Shown in pieces: positions 7,052-16,285 of a stretch of 28,867 bases of DNA; within the stretch, counting starts at the first letter, position 1, and each line of letters starts with the position of its first letter. The notes beneath the pieces were generated by a model that was not told the origin of the DNA, searched no databases, and was given only the letters and a program-made list of their open reading frames with translations. Both the position numbers and the translations under genes were made by a program. Source of the stretch: Vibrio tasmaniensis 1F-187 (GTDB lineage Bacteria > Pseudomonadota > Gammaproteobacteria > Enterobacterales > Vibrionaceae); assembly GCF_000272405.2 (NCBI RefSeq), contig NZ_AJZM02000166.1:1-28867 (forward strand), given 5' to 3'.

Positions 7052-7792
7052 ATGTCACACGCCACACGCAATTCATCATTGATTAAACTCTGTTTACTTG
7101 CCTTGCCAATCGGCGCCCATTCTTCTGTGTCGTATGCACAAACGTGGAGTAACGAAGGCCAGCCTGCTCAGGTTATTGAGCTGTTTACCTCTGAAGGTTG
7201 TTCTAGTTGTCCGCCTGCTGACACGTACCTTAGTACTTTTGCAGAGCATCCAAAACTTTGGACCGAGGTCATACCGCTTGCTTATCACGTAGACTACTGG
7301 GACTACTTAGGCTGGGGAGACAAGTTCGCCAGCAAGGCATTCAGTCAGAAGCAGCGTTTATACAAAGCTTATGGCGTAACAAGTGGCGTTTATACACCGG
7401 GCTTTGTTGTCGATGGAAAAGAGTGGCGTGGTTACTTTAATTGGCAAGACAGAACGTTGCCTTCGCTCCAACAACAAACTCATCCCAAATTAACAGTGAA
7501 CCATAAAGGCGATACGTTCAGCGTGAGTTACGAAGGCAAAGGGGATTATGTCGCTCATATTGCTTTGTTAGCGATGAACGAAGTCACCAGCGTTAAAGGA
7601 GGCGAGAACAGAGGTAAGAAACTTGAGCACGATTTTGTCGTGGTTTACGACGGCTATCAACGTGGTGAGTCTGATTGGCAATTCAATATCGATTTCGAGC
7701 CACTAGTCGCTAAGCCAGATGCAGTAGCCGTTTGGTTAACCGAGCTCAACTCGTACACGCCAGAGCAAACGGTAGCAGGGTGGCTTAACTAA
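7052..7792 (+). CDS. Exported DUF1223 thioredoxin-fold protein
   Basis: A 246-residue protein from ATG 7052, preceded by AAGGATCATGGT; an upstream TTG at 7013 is in frame but has no ribosome site. Residues 1-29 form a signal peptide (hydrophobic IKLCLLALPIG, cleavage after SYA). The mature protein begins with the DUF1223 hallmark VIELFTSEGCSSCPPAD, with a CxxC pair at Cys50/Cys53, then HVDYWDYLGWGD and a TPGFVVDG segment near the thioredoxin cis-Pro position. This implies a periplasmic thiol-redox or metal-related role; no partner or substrate is established for the family. The gene stands alone between the tandem repeat and the helicase. Confidence 0.85.
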   Translation: MSHATRNSSLIKLCLLALPIGAHSSVSYAQTWSNEGQPAQVIELFTSEGCSSCPPADTYLSTFAEHPKLWTEVIPLAYHVDYWDYLGWGDKFASKAFSQKQRLYKAYGVTSGVYTPGFVVDGKEWRGYFNWQDRTLPSLQQQTHPKLTVNHKGDTFSVSYEGKGDYVAHIALLAMNEVTSVKGGENRGKKLEHDFVVVYDGYQRGESDWQFNIDFEPLVAKPDAVAVWLTELNSYTPEQTVAGWLN

Positions 7793-7935
7793 ATTTGCGA
7801 TAACTTGATATCTGGATGTGTTTTAGAGGGGCTTAATCGCTGAAACACGGGAGAAAGGGGCGATTTAGTTACGTAATACTGCTGAAATACGTTAATATAG
7901 CGCGCTATTATTTTAGCTTTGAGTTCCTGCAATTA

Positions 7936-9222
7936 ATGACTAACACCACAACACCAACCAACTTCTCTGATCTTGGCCTAATCTCTCCTTTGATGGCTCG
8001 TTTAACAGAGCTTGAATACCAACAGCCAACGCCTATCCAAGCGCAAGTTATTCCAAGTGTGTTAGCAGGAAGCGACCTAATTGCAGGTGCAAATACGGGT
8101 TCAGGTAAAACTGCAGCATTTGCACTGCCGCTGTTACAACAAATCCATGAAGATGCACCTTTAGACCGCAGAGCAGGCAAAGGTAACTTTGTGTCTGGCC
8201 TTATCTTGGTGCCTACACGTGAGCTTGCTAAGCAAGTAGCCGACAGCGTTAAGTCTTACGCAGTACACTTCAATGGTGCGATCAAAACGGTTTGTGTATT
8301 TGGTGGTGTATCGGTAAACACTCAGATGCAAGCGCTACGTGGCGGCACTGATATCTTGGTGGCGACACCGGGTCGTTTACTGGATCTGATCTCAAGCAAT
8401 GCTATCAAGCTAGATAAAGTAAAAACGTTAGTGCTTGATGAAGCTGACCGAATGTTAAGCCTTGGTTTTACAGAAGAACTAGACGCGATCTTGAAACTTC
8501 TGCCAAGCAAAAAACAAACCTTGTTGTTCTCTGCGACTTTCCCCGAGCAAGTTAAAACGCTGACTCACGAACTACTGAATGATCCAATTGAAGTTCAACT
8601 TCAAAGTGCTAATGCGAGCACATTGGTTCAGCGTGTATTCGAAGTAGAAAAAGGTCGTAAGACAGCATTGTTAGCGCACCTGATTCAACAGCACGAATGG
8701 CGCCAAGCTCTTATCTTCGTAAACGCGAAAAACAGCTGTGAGCACCTTGCAGACAAGCTTTACAAGCGCGGTATCATCGCAGAAGTATTCCACGGCGATA
8801 AAGGGCAGGGTTCACGTACTCGTATTCTTGAAGATTTCAAATCTGGCGAGATTGACGTTCTTATCGCGACAGACATCGCGGCACGTGGTCTGGATATTGA
8901 AAAGCTTCCTGTAGTTATCAACTTTGACTTACCACGTAGCCCATCAGACTACATGCACCGTATTGGCCGAAGCGGTCGTGCAGGTGAGGTTGGTTTAGCA
9001 TTATCTTTGATCGATCACGAAGACTACCATCACTTCACAATCATCGAGAAGAAGAACAAAATTCGTCTTGAGCGTGAGCAAATCGAAGGCTTTGAAGTGG
9101 ATGAAGAAGCAACCGCTGCACTTGTTGCTGCGTTAAAACCCGTTGCTCCACCGGCTGGTACAGGCAAGAAGAAAAAGAAGAAAGCACCTAAAAACCAAGA
9201 CGTTTGGTTGAGAAATAACTAA
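7936..9222 (+). CDS. DEAD-box ATP-dependent RNA helicase (RhlE-like)
   Basis: A 428-residue helicase with all family motifs in order: the Q motif PTPIQ (31-35), motif I ANTGSGKT (52-59), Ia PTRELA (93-98), Ib TPGR (144-147), II DEAD (168-171), III SAT (199-201), then in the second RecA-like domain ARGLDI and HRIGRSGRAG. The tail is short and lysine-rich (GKKKKKKAPK) and would bind RNA non-specifically. Such helicases unwind short RNA duplexes in ribosome assembly or mRNA decay, often at low temperature. RhlE is the nearest group by length and motif spacing, but SrmB-like or a vibrio-specific paralogue is possible. There is only a weak Shine-Dalgarno before the ATG. A strong terminator follows. 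Confidence 0.88.
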   Translation: MTNTTTPTNFSDLGLISPLMARLTELEYQQPTPIQAQVIPSVLAGSDLIAGANTGSGKTAAFALPLLQQIHEDAPLDRRAGKGNFVSGLILVPTRELAKQVADSVKSYAVHFNGAIKTVCVFGGVSVNTQMQALRGGTDILVATPGRLLDLISSNAIKLDKVKTLVLDEADRMLSLGFTEELDAILKLLPSKKQTLLFSATFPEQVKTLTHELLNDPIEVQLQSANASTLVQRVFEVEKGRKTALLAHLIQQHEWRQALIFVNAKNSCEHLADKLYKRGIIAEVFHGDKGQGSRTRILEDFKSGEIDVLIATDIAARGLDIEKLPVVINFDLPRSPSDYMHRIGRSGRAGEVGLALSLIDHEDYHHFTIIEKKNKIRLEREQIEGFEVDEEATAALVAALKPVAPPAGTGKKKKKKAPKNQDVWLRNN

Positions 9223-9251
9223 ACTAAGAATGGTTAGATAGTAGATACAAG

Positions 9252-9280
9252 AAAGGCGCTCAATAGAGCGCCTTTTTTAA
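9252..9280 (+). terminator. Rho-independent terminator of the DEAD-box gene
   Basis: AAGGCGCTC (9253-9261), loop AATA, GAGCGCCTT (9266-9274) and six T. It lies between convergent genes. Confidence 0.92.
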
Positions 9281-9299
9281 TTCTACGAGTAAAAAGTCA

Positions 9300-9857
9300 T
9301 TACTTCTTACGGCAGAACTCAGCGATTACGTACATTGATTGACCGCCGTTTGTTTTACCAGAAACAAGCTTAGGATCGTCACCAACGCTGATGCCACGGA
9401 TAACAGTACCTTGCTTAATCACTTGGTTAGTACCTTTGATTGGCAGATCTTTGATTACTGTTACGTCGTCACCTTTTTTAAGTTCAACGCCGTTCACATC
9501 AAGAGGCTTATCATCAGCAGACATGCCGATTTGTGCCCAAACTGATGTTTCTTCTTCAAGGTACATCATGTCTAGTGCGTCTTGAGCCCAGCTTTCAGTG
9601 TTCAGACGAGTAAGTTGACGCCATGCCGTTACTTGAACTGGTGCCTCTTGACTCCACATGCTGTCGCTTAGGCAGCGCCAGTGGTTGATATCTTTAGGCT
9701 CGTCAATCTCACCAAGGCATTTGTCACATACCATGATGCCGTGATCCACTGTTACGTGGCTGTGTGGCGGCACTGCGTACGCAGTAAGAGAAGAATCAGA
9801 ACCACATAGTTCACATTTAGATTGGCAGCGTTCTAGCATAGTAGCTTCAGAAGACAT
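9300..9857 (-). CDS. PhnA/YjdM-type zinc-ribbon protein
   Basis: A 185-residue protein. An N-terminal zinc ribbon has Cys15/Cys18 (CELC) and Cys44/Cys47 (CDKC). The C-terminal PhnA domain has the typical DVNGVELKKGDDVTVIKDLPIKG segment followed by GTVIRGI and a final SMYVIAEFCRKK. Despite the historical name, PhnA/YjdM proteins have no proven part in phosphonate breakdown. The protein is longer than the short E. coli YjdM (about 110 residues) because of a central linker with HWRCLSDSMW and a tryptophan-rich helix; this longer form also occurs in the family. It is monocistronic, convergent with the helicase, and has no strong Shine-Dalgarno before the ATG. Confidence 0.85.
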   Translation of the reverse strand: MSSEATMLERCQSKCELCGSDSSLTAYAVPPHSHVTVDHGIMVCDKCLGEIDEPKDINHWRCLSDSMWSQEAPVQVTAWRQLTRLNTESWAQDALDMMYLEEETSVWAQIGMSADDKPLDVNGVELKKGDDVTVIKDLPIKGTNQVIKQGTVIRGISVGDDPKLVSGKTNGGQSMYVIAEFCRKK

Positions 9858-10025
9858 AATGGACTCACATTTATTAGGTATTAATTACGGGGCTATTATC
9901 CACTTTATTTACAATAAAGAAAGAGGTCGTACGGTATTCTGTCTTGATTAATTTTAGCCGAGATCAACCATTTGTGTTTTAACGTTTTATGCAAACGGTT
10001 AACTAGGGATGTTTGGTTGGTGGTA

Positions 10026-10058
10026 GAAACAAAAATGCCAGCGGTTAGGCTGGCATTT
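10026..10058 (-). terminator. Rho-independent terminator of the fadL-volA operon
   Basis: On the minus strand AAATGCCAGC pairs with GCTGGCATTT around a 6-nt loop and is followed by a T-rich run (complement of 10026-10035). It starts 19 nt after the volA stop. Confidence 0.88.
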
Positions 10059-10076
10059 GTTTAGTTGCAACTATTT

Positions 10077-12515
10077 TTATTCCAAGAAAGAAGCAGTAAT
10101 AGATGCTGAAGTTAACGCGTTGTCGATCAAGAAGTCTACAGCTTGTGTCTGCATGCTTACATGATGACCTGCGTCCAAAGGTGTTGGTGTAGTGGTATCT
10201 TGCGGTATTACAAACGTACTGTGTGCAGCAACATCACTGAACTTAACAAAGTCCTTCGCACCGTCAACAGTTAGATTTTTTGAATCGACCTCTTTTAAGC
10301 CTAGCTTTGTTGCTAACGGTTGCGTTCCCGCAAACGGAGCGTTAGCTACAGAATTTGGTACTGTATCATCACCTTGTACTTGCCCCATATAAATAGGCAG
10401 AACCGGTGAGCCAGAAGCAACTAGATAAGCAGCATTGGTAAATGGATCAACAGTATCCAACACAGTTTGTGCAGCGTAAGCGAACTGCTGAAAAGCGGCT
10501 GTCATGGTTGCTTTCTGTGCTGCAGTCGCGTTTGCTTCAAACGTTGTGTAACACTGTTTGCTAGAGAGGCTTCCACAGTTCGCGGTTGCGAAACCTGCGT
10601 ATTCAGTTGAAGCGCTCAATGCAACGCTGTGCTTAACTTGAGGGCCAAACTCTGTAGAACCCAGTAGAAGGTTAGATATCTGACCGCCTGAGTTTTCTAT
10701 CGCTGCTGAACTGAATGAGTAAAGCGAATTAGCTGCGACACTACCGAGAGTACGGTTAGAGGCTGCAACTGCTGTTGTTCCAACAATACCACCTAGCGAG
10801 TGGCCTAAGAACTTCACTTGTGAGCCAGTAGTTAGATTAAATGCCTTCAATGGAGAAGTACCGAGTCTGAGAGCTTTTAATGAAACAGCTAACGATGCGC
10901 GTAAGCCCATAACATCAAGTGCACTTTGACGTACGTTATCGCGAGCGACGGGTAAGTTCGCTAAGTTTAGATAAGCCAAAACGTCAGTATTTGCCGAACG
11001 AGTATCATCTAAACTACGTGTACCGTGGAGCGGTAAGTCAATGGCCAATACTGCTACACCAGCTTTTGCAAGGTTGTAAGCGAAAGCATAAGCGTTTTCT
11101 TTCGCTGAGGTGATACCGTGTTGGTAGATCACAACATTAGTAGGATCAGAACCATTTGGAGTAAACAGTAAGAATTCGACGTCTTCTAATGATTTAACTT
11201 GAGGGACAGGTGAGTATTTGGTGAGGACTCGCTCGCTATCAAGTGCTGAACCATCTTTAAGAGTCAGGTTTAAACCAATGAGTTTAAGCTGCTCTGTTTG
11301 ACTCGTCGCTAATATACTTGCATCAATACCAGCAGCAATAAGTTGAGCGGCCATGTTCGCCTTTTCTGCACTATTACTTAGAGCATTTGAAACCTTAGCT
11401 AGGCTAGGCATAGCGGATTCAAACGGCTGAGTATTCCATTTGCTGCTGCTTGTTTCTAAGTAGTGAGGTAACTTAACCGACCCTTGACTTACATTGACAT
11501 CTGCACTTGATGCATCGTACATCGCCCCAATAGCAAATTTGGCTTTAGCAATCTTAGTCGAGTCGCCGCCACCAATGTATTTATCAAAATCAGTGTCATT
11601 GGCTAATGCTGTTTTGAATGTGACTGCAGGATTAAAGGACATAGTGTAAGCGGCTTTTAGGTCAACCGAATTAGGGTTTGCACTGCCTTTCCATACACCA
11701 TTTAGGTTCGCAGAAGCCAACCCAGTCGCTGTTGCTGCTTTTGTCGCGAAAAGCGAACCGCCAACCGACTCGGTGGTAAACCACGTCGAGTAAATGATGT
11801 TCTCAGTATCAAGAGTAATTGCACCTTGAGCGTTCGCTCCGGCGAAGATCTTCTCGACGCCTTGAGTCACTTTCTGTGCTTGAGCTAAGCTTCCGTCAGT
11901 ATATATTACTGAACTTGACTTCAAAGCTGCGTAGCTTGACGACATACCTACCGGGTCGCCATTAACATCGGTCAGTTCATTCGACAGTGCCAACACGTAT
12001 TCGCTTGAAGCATCGAGTGAATCTTTAAATACAATAGTAAAGGCATCCGTTGCAGCGCTAGATAACACATTAAAGTGCGCACCTAGAGTCAACACGCCTG
12101 TAACCTTTGGCGCTGTTGTGGATGTTAATGAACTGCTAAGTTTTAGAATGTAAACGCCGCCAGTCGCGACACCGTCGGCAAGACCGGTACCTTCGAAATT
12201 CATAACGATTGGCATCGAAGTAGACCAGCCATCCATGGTGTTCATTGCCGCGATTGGATTCGTTAACGAATCTTTGCCACCCGTTGGTAACCCGAGAGTG
12301 CCATCCGTCGTGTCCATCAGAGCAAAGCTTGGCAGTGGAACCGCTTTGTTCGCACCACTTAGATGAAACTTAATACTCGTTGTGCGAGCCAGTGAATCTT
12401 GAATGTACTGCTCATATTTAACGGCAGTTGAGGCACCTGAACTCGAAGAGTCATCACCACAACCTGCAAGAAATATCGCCGAAGCAAGCAGCGAAACACT
12501 AAATAACTTTTTCAT
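10077..12515 (-). CDS. volA: VolA-type surface lysophospholipase lipoprotein
   Basis: An 812-residue lipoprotein. The signal peptide ends in the lipobox FLAGC with Cys19 as lipidation site, followed by an acidic/Ser-rich linker (GDDSSSSGAS). The C-terminal half is an alpha/beta-hydrolase: nucleophile elbow GHSLGG with Ser573, a later Asp in GDDTVPNS, and a His near the C-terminus (DAGHHVSM) as probable triad members. Size, lipobox and position beside fadL match VolA of Vibrio cholerae, a surface-exposed lysophospholipase A that frees fatty acids from lysophosphatidylcholine (Pla-1/cef-type lipase family). The start lies 13 nt after the fadL stop, so the two are co-transcribed. The substrate assignment is by homology and synteny. 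Confidence 0.85.
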   Translation of the reverse strand: MKKLFSVSLLASAIFLAGCGDDSSSSGASTAVKYEQYIQDSLARTTSIKFHLSGANKAVPLPSFALMDTTDGTLGLPTGGKDSLTNPIAAMNTMDGWSTSMPIVMNFEGTGLADGVATGGVYILKLSSSLTSTTAPKVTGVLTLGAHFNVLSSAATDAFTIVFKDSLDASSEYVLALSNELTDVNGDPVGMSSSYAALKSSSVIYTDGSLAQAQKVTQGVEKIFAGANAQGAITLDTENIIYSTWFTTESVGGSLFATKAATATGLASANLNGVWKGSANPNSVDLKAAYTMSFNPAVTFKTALANDTDFDKYIGGGDSTKIAKAKFAIGAMYDASSADVNVSQGSVKLPHYLETSSSKWNTQPFESAMPSLAKVSNALSNSAEKANMAAQLIAAGIDASILATSQTEQLKLIGLNLTLKDGSALDSERVLTKYSPVPQVKSLEDVEFLLFTPNGSDPTNVVIYQHGITSAKENAYAFAYNLAKAGVAVLAIDLPLHGTRSLDDTRSANTDVLAYLNLANLPVARDNVRQSALDVMGLRASLAVSLKALRLGTSPLKAFNLTTGSQVKFLGHSLGGIVGTTAVAASNRTLGSVAANSLYSFSSAAIENSGGQISNLLLGSTEFGPQVKHSVALSASTEYAGFATANCGSLSSKQCYTTFEANATAAQKATMTAAFQQFAYAAQTVLDTVDPFTNAAYLVASGSPVLPIYMGQVQGDDTVPNSVANAPFAGTQPLATKLGLKEVDSKNLTVDGAKDFVKFSDVAAHSTFVIPQDTTTPTPLDAGHHVSMQTQAVDFLIDNALTSASITASFLE

Positions 12516-12528
12516 GTTTGAATTCCGT

Positions 12529-13788
12529 TTAGTTAAAGGTGTAGTTCAATTGAATTGCAGATAGGTAAGCTACTGCATCACCTGAAAACTCAAGCTTTTG
12601 ACCCAGTTCGTTAGTTTCCGTGAAATCACCATCTTTACTTTGTACAAGTGCAAAACCAGCATCAATAGAAAGATCTGGGCTGTATTGGTAAGTCAAGCCA
12701 GTGCTGTACCAGTAACGATCGCTATCTGGGATACTTAACGTTGCTTGACCAGCTTGCTCGTCATAGGCAAGACCCGCCCTTAGTGTCCACTCTTGATTCA
12801 ACTGATAAGTCGCACCCAACGAGTAGCGGTTGTTATCCTCGTAGTGTTCTGTCTTTTTAAAACACACACCATCTTTACAATCTGGACTGGTGGCTTTAAG
12901 TTCTTTAAAACTGCTCCAACCCGTTTGTTGCCAACCGTAGTGGATAGCCCACTGTTCGGTCAGTTGGTGGAAAGCCGATATTTCAATAATTGAAGGTAAG
13001 GTAATTTTTAAGCGGCCAGTCGTTGCAGTTGCGCTACCTTGTACGATTCCACCGGTGTAATCTTTGAAATCACCATCGTCAAAATCAAGGTCAACTTCCG
13101 AACGATAAGCGATAGAAAATCGATTGTTTTCATTCAATTCATATAAGCCACCCACATTCCAACCAAATGCGAATGTTTCGCCAGTCATACTGATTAGCTT
13201 TTTAGAGTAGGACTCGTTAGCAAATTCACCAATAGCACCATGGTGTCGGTTGAGCTCTGCTTCTGCGTAAACAAGGTTTACACCAGCACCAATGCTGAAT
13301 TGGTCGTCAATTCTATACGCTACGTTTGGGTTTAAATTGACAGACATTAGTGATGTATCACCAGCTAGATCACCTGCGTAGATATCATCTGGGTAATCGG
13401 TAGCAACACCGTAGTTGGAAAACATACCAATGCCCCAAGCCCATTGTTCATTGATTGGACTAATGTAGTAAGCACCAGGTACAATCTGAAGGGGAGCGAC
13501 GTCTTTAGATGTCTGACTTTGCCCGCCAGAACCTGGAACATTGTTTTGAGTAATGTCTACTTCTGGATCAACGACAGAAACCGCGCCTGAAAATTGGGCT
13601 GTATCAAATAGGGTCATTGCAGCGGGGTTTCTCGCAAGTACACTCGCGTTGTCGGCAACTGCACCTTCACCTGAAAACGCGCGTCCAAGACCTGAGGCAG
13701 AGTGCTCAGCGACTTGGAAACCAGCCGCAAGTGAATTACATGCAAATAGTACAGAAAGCGAAACGAGAGAGCGTTGTATTGTTTTCAT
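12529..13788 (-). CDS. fadL: FadL-family outer-membrane long-chain fatty-acid transporter
   Basis: A 419-residue outer-membrane porin from the ATG at 13788, chosen because CTAGGAGGGTCAAGG gives a strong Shine-Dalgarno and a proper signal peptide (MKTIQRSLVSLSVLFACNSLAA) follows. A frame extension to 13845 is less likely. The mature protein starts GFQVAEHSASGLGRAFSG, the FadL N-terminal hatch signature, with the conserved RNPAAM motif near residue 55. The rest alternates hydrophobic and polar residues like a 14-strand barrel and ends in aromatic NYTFN, the BAM recognition type. FadL proteins let long-chain fatty acids diffuse across the outer membrane. It is the first gene of an operon with volA, whose product would supply its substrates at the cell surface. 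Confidence 0.9.
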   Translation of the reverse strand: MKTIQRSLVSLSVLFACNSLAAGFQVAEHSASGLGRAFSGEGAVADNASVLARNPAAMTLFDTAQFSGAVSVVDPEVDITQNNVPGSGGQSQTSKDVAPLQIVPGAYYISPINEQWAWGIGMFSNYGVATDYPDDIYAGDLAGDTSLMSVNLNPNVAYRIDDQFSIGAGVNLVYAEAELNRHHGAIGEFANESYSKKLISMTGETFAFGWNVGGLYELNENNRFSIAYRSEVDLDFDDGDFKDYTGGIVQGSATATTGRLKITLPSIIEISAFHQLTEQWAIHYGWQQTGWSSFKELKATSPDCKDGVCFKKTEHYEDNNRYSLGATYQLNQEWTLRAGLAYDEQAGQATLSIPDSDRYWYSTGLTYQYSPDLSIDAGFALVQSKDGDFTETNELGQKLEFSGDAVAYLSAIQLNYTFN

Positions 13789-14121
13789 CCTTGACCCTCC
13801 TAGGGCATCAAATCTCATTCTTATTGTTGAAAACACACTGAGCATTCTTATTTGTGATGCTCCAATGTAAATGACATGTTAAATTCATGTTTCATGTAAA
13901 GTCAAAGAATGAGTTATCATTTTGTGAAGTTATAATTTTAAGGGGCGGGACTTTAACATTTATAATATGCATACAATCAATGGTTTATTCGTGGTTGGAG
14001 GTGTGACCAGAATGTTTATGCGCATTATCGGAATAAATAGTGTTCAATTGCTTAAATATGTAACAACTTCGTTTGTGTTTACCGTTAATCGCTAAATCGG
14101 CATAATACGGTTTCATTTACG
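13789..14121. promoter_or_regulatory. Divergent regulatory region between fadL and the M50 protease gene
   Basis: No gene is seen in these 333 bp. On the minus strand TTGACT (13900-13905), an 18-nt spacer and TAACAT (13876-13881) form a possible fadL promoter. ACATG-N7-CATGT (13874-13890) overlaps its -10. GGTGTGACCAG (14000-14010) matches the GGTnnGACC core of FadR sites on one side only. On the plus strand TTTACC (14078-14083), 17 nt and CATAAT (14101-14106) form a possible promoter for the gene at 14122. Confidence 0.4.
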
Positions 14122-15228
14122 ATGGCATTAAATTGGAATTTAAGTTTGGAATTACTCGCGATAGAGTTTCTTGGAAAACCGCTTCGTTTAGAAGGTTCAA
14201 TGGCTGGTTGGCAACAGCTGTTCTGGGATAATACACTTGTGTCTCAACTGGATGCGACCTCTGAGCAAGATAATGCTCGAACTCACTCATTCATGTTGCA
14301 ATCTGGCGAAGATACGTTGCAGTGTCACGTCAAAGCGTCAGTTCAATGGCAGCCATTTGAGATGTACTACAAAGCCTCCGTCAATGGTCAAACGATTGCC
14401 GAAGGTAACCGCGACACTAAAGACATCGAGCAACAAACTCCCGTTGTAGCACCTAAACCTGAGAAGCGTTTTAGCTTAATTGGATTAGTGTCGCTTGGTA
14501 TGAAAGCATTAAAAAGTGCCAAGCTAATCAAAGTCGTACTTGCCTCAGCGAGCTTGGCTGCGTATTCATGGCTGTTTTCAATTCAATTTGCTTTAGCTCT
14601 AATCGCTTGCCTTATGTTCCATGAATACGGCCATATTAGAGCGATGAAATACTTTGGTATGAAGACCAAAGGCATCTATTTGATACCATTCCTTGGTGGT
14701 TTAGCGTTATCCGATGAGAAGATCAATACGCGCTGGCAGGATGTAGTTATCTCAATCATGGGGCCATTGTTCGGATTGATATTGTCTTTGGTGTTTATGG
14801 TGTTGTACTGGATCACTGGCGAGATGTTCTTTGCTGGGCTTGCGGTATTTAACGCGCTATTGAACTTGTTTAATCTATTGCCAATTCTGCCTCTCGATGG
14901 CGGACATGTACTGAAAAGTATCAGTTTCTCAATGAACAGCGTGCTTGGTATTGTATTGTGTATCGCAGCAGCTGTTGCTGGTGTGGTACTGAGTTATCAG
15001 TTGAATCTGACTTTGTTTGGTTTCTTATTGATTATGGGTAGTGTGGAAATACTGTTCGAATGGAAAGGGCGTCACCACAGTCACTTGTTGCCATTAGACA
15101 AATACGGTCAAGTCGTGTCGTTTGTTTGGTATGTGGGTTTAGTGAGTAGTTTGATTGGTGTTATCTGGTATTTTGCATCTACTGGTGATCAGCTATTAAG
15201 CCTACCATTGCAAATTCTTGGTACTTAA
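14122..15228 (+). CDS. Site-2-protease (M50) family membrane metalloprotease
   Basis: A 368-residue protein. Residues 1-115 form a soluble N-terminal domain of unknown type. The membrane part follows, with the zinc-binding motif HEYGH (His167, Glu168, His171) at the end of a helix, the hydrophobic segment IYLIPFLGGLAL, and the second zinc motif LPLDGGH with Asp259. These are the two hallmark sites of M50 intramembrane proteases, which cut membrane-anchored regulators. No PDZ domain is seen, unlike RseP. The target is unknown. The ATG has no Shine-Dalgarno and lies about 15 nt after a possible -10, so the transcript may be nearly leaderless. It converges with an M48 protease gene and shares a bidirectional terminator with it. 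Confidence 0.85.
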   Translation: MALNWNLSLELLAIEFLGKPLRLEGSMAGWQQLFWDNTLVSQLDATSEQDNARTHSFMLQSGEDTLQCHVKASVQWQPFEMYYKASVNGQTIAEGNRDTKDIEQQTPVVAPKPEKRFSLIGLVSLGMKALKSAKLIKVVLASASLAAYSWLFSIQFALALIACLMFHEYGHIRAMKYFGMKTKGIYLIPFLGGLALSDEKINTRWQDVVISIMGPLFGLILSLVFMVLYWITGEMFFAGLAVFNALLNLFNLLPILPLDGGHVLKSISFSMNSVLGIVLCIAAAVAGVVLSYQLNLTLFGFLLIMGSVEILFEWKGRHHSHLLPLDKYGQVVSFVWYVGLVSSLIGVIWYFASTGDQLLSLPLQILGT

Positions 15229-15241
15229 CAAGAACCAAAAC

Positions 15242-15278
15242 AAAAAAATGCCCTAGCCAATATGGATAGGGCATTTTT
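15242..15278. terminator. Bidirectional terminator between the M50 and M48 protease genes
   Basis: ATGCCCTA (15248-15255) pairs with TAGGGCAT (15267-15274). A run of seven A precedes it and a run of T follows it, so it can end transcription from both sides. Confidence 0.85.
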
Positions 15279-15312
15279 GTATTCGAAGTTTAGCGTCTAG
15301 ACAAGTGTAAAA

Positions 15313-16101
15313 TTACGCTTTGCAACTTGGTCTTGGAGAACCCGATTGGGGAAGCGTTTTGATCGTCGCTTGCAGATCTTTGATACGCGTACTGTGCGAA
15401 GGGTGTGTAGAAAGCAGTTCTGGGGGCTGATTACCACCCGATGCCTTCGCCATGTTTTGCCATAGGTCGACACTTTGGTTAGGATCAAATCCAGCTCTAG
15501 CCATATACTCTAGGCCAACAACATCGGCTTCAGACTCTTGAGTTCGTCCATACGGTAGAATAACGCCGTACTGAACGCCTAAACCTAAAGCAGCCATCGT
15601 CATACCTTGATATTGGCTGTATTCTGATGCGCCTAATGCGATGCTAGTAACCGATAAGCCAGTGTTAGCGATTTGAGACTGAGATAGGCGCTCGTTACTG
15701 TGGTCTGCTAAAACGTGCGCCACTTCGTGTCCGATAACTGTTGCGAGTTGGTCTTGATTAACCGCTACCTTAAGCAACCCGGTATATACGCCAATTTTTC
15801 CGCCTGGTAGGGCGAATGCGTTTACTTGGTCACTGTCAAAGACAACAACTTCCCATTCACTAAAACCTTGTTTAGGAATGTATTGCGTGATGCTGTTTGC
15901 AACGCACTGTACATAAGCGTTCGTTTTTGCATCTTTGCTGATGGGTTGTTCTTTCTTCATTTGTTCAAAAGACTGTGCTCCAAGCTGAGACATATCTTTA
16001 TCTGAAAAAAGCAGTAATTGGTTTCTGCCTGTTGGGGAAGCGCTGCATGCACTTAGCCCAGCGAGTGTAAGAAGCGAGGCAAACTTCATCCATGACGTCA
16101 T
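15313..16101 (-). CDS. M48-family metalloprotease lipoprotein (LoiP/YggG-like)
   Basis: A 262-residue protein from ATG 16101, preceded by AGAGGATATTGT; an in-frame ATG at 16134 lacks a ribosome site and would put charged residues before the leader. The signal peptide ends in lipobox GLSAC with Cys19. The zinc motif HEVAH is at residues 125-129, the ESEAD segment (189-193) supplies the third ligand, and a conserved STHPSHSTRI follows. Length is close to E. coli LoiP (about 250), an outer-membrane quality-control protease; the fuller BepA with TPR repeats is excluded by length. Residue +2 is Ser, consistent with outer-membrane sorting. It probably degrades misfolded envelope proteins, by homology. 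Confidence 0.87.
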   Translation of the reverse strand: MTSWMKFASLLTLAGLSACSASPTGRNQLLLFSDKDMSQLGAQSFEQMKKEQPISKDAKTNAYVQCVANSITQYIPKQGFSEWEVVVFDSDQVNAFALPGGKIGVYTGLLKVAVNQDQLATVIGHEVAHVLADHSNERLSQSQIANTGLSVTSIALGASEYSQYQGMTMAALGLGVQYGVILPYGRTQESEADVVGLEYMARAGFDPNQSVDLWQNMAKASGGNQPPELLSTHPSHSTRIKDLQATIKTLPQSGSPRPSCKA

Positions 16102-16285
16102 ACAATATCCTCTGTGTATTCGGTTTTTATGCATGTTAACATCAACTTGTGTAATAGCTAGTAGCAGTAAGATAACTATTTCGGTAATAATCCCAGCAGT
16201 AATGCTAACGTTATTGGTTTTATCAACCTATTAACGATGATAAAACTGCACACGCGATAACAAAGCCAATAATTAAGGAACCTAC

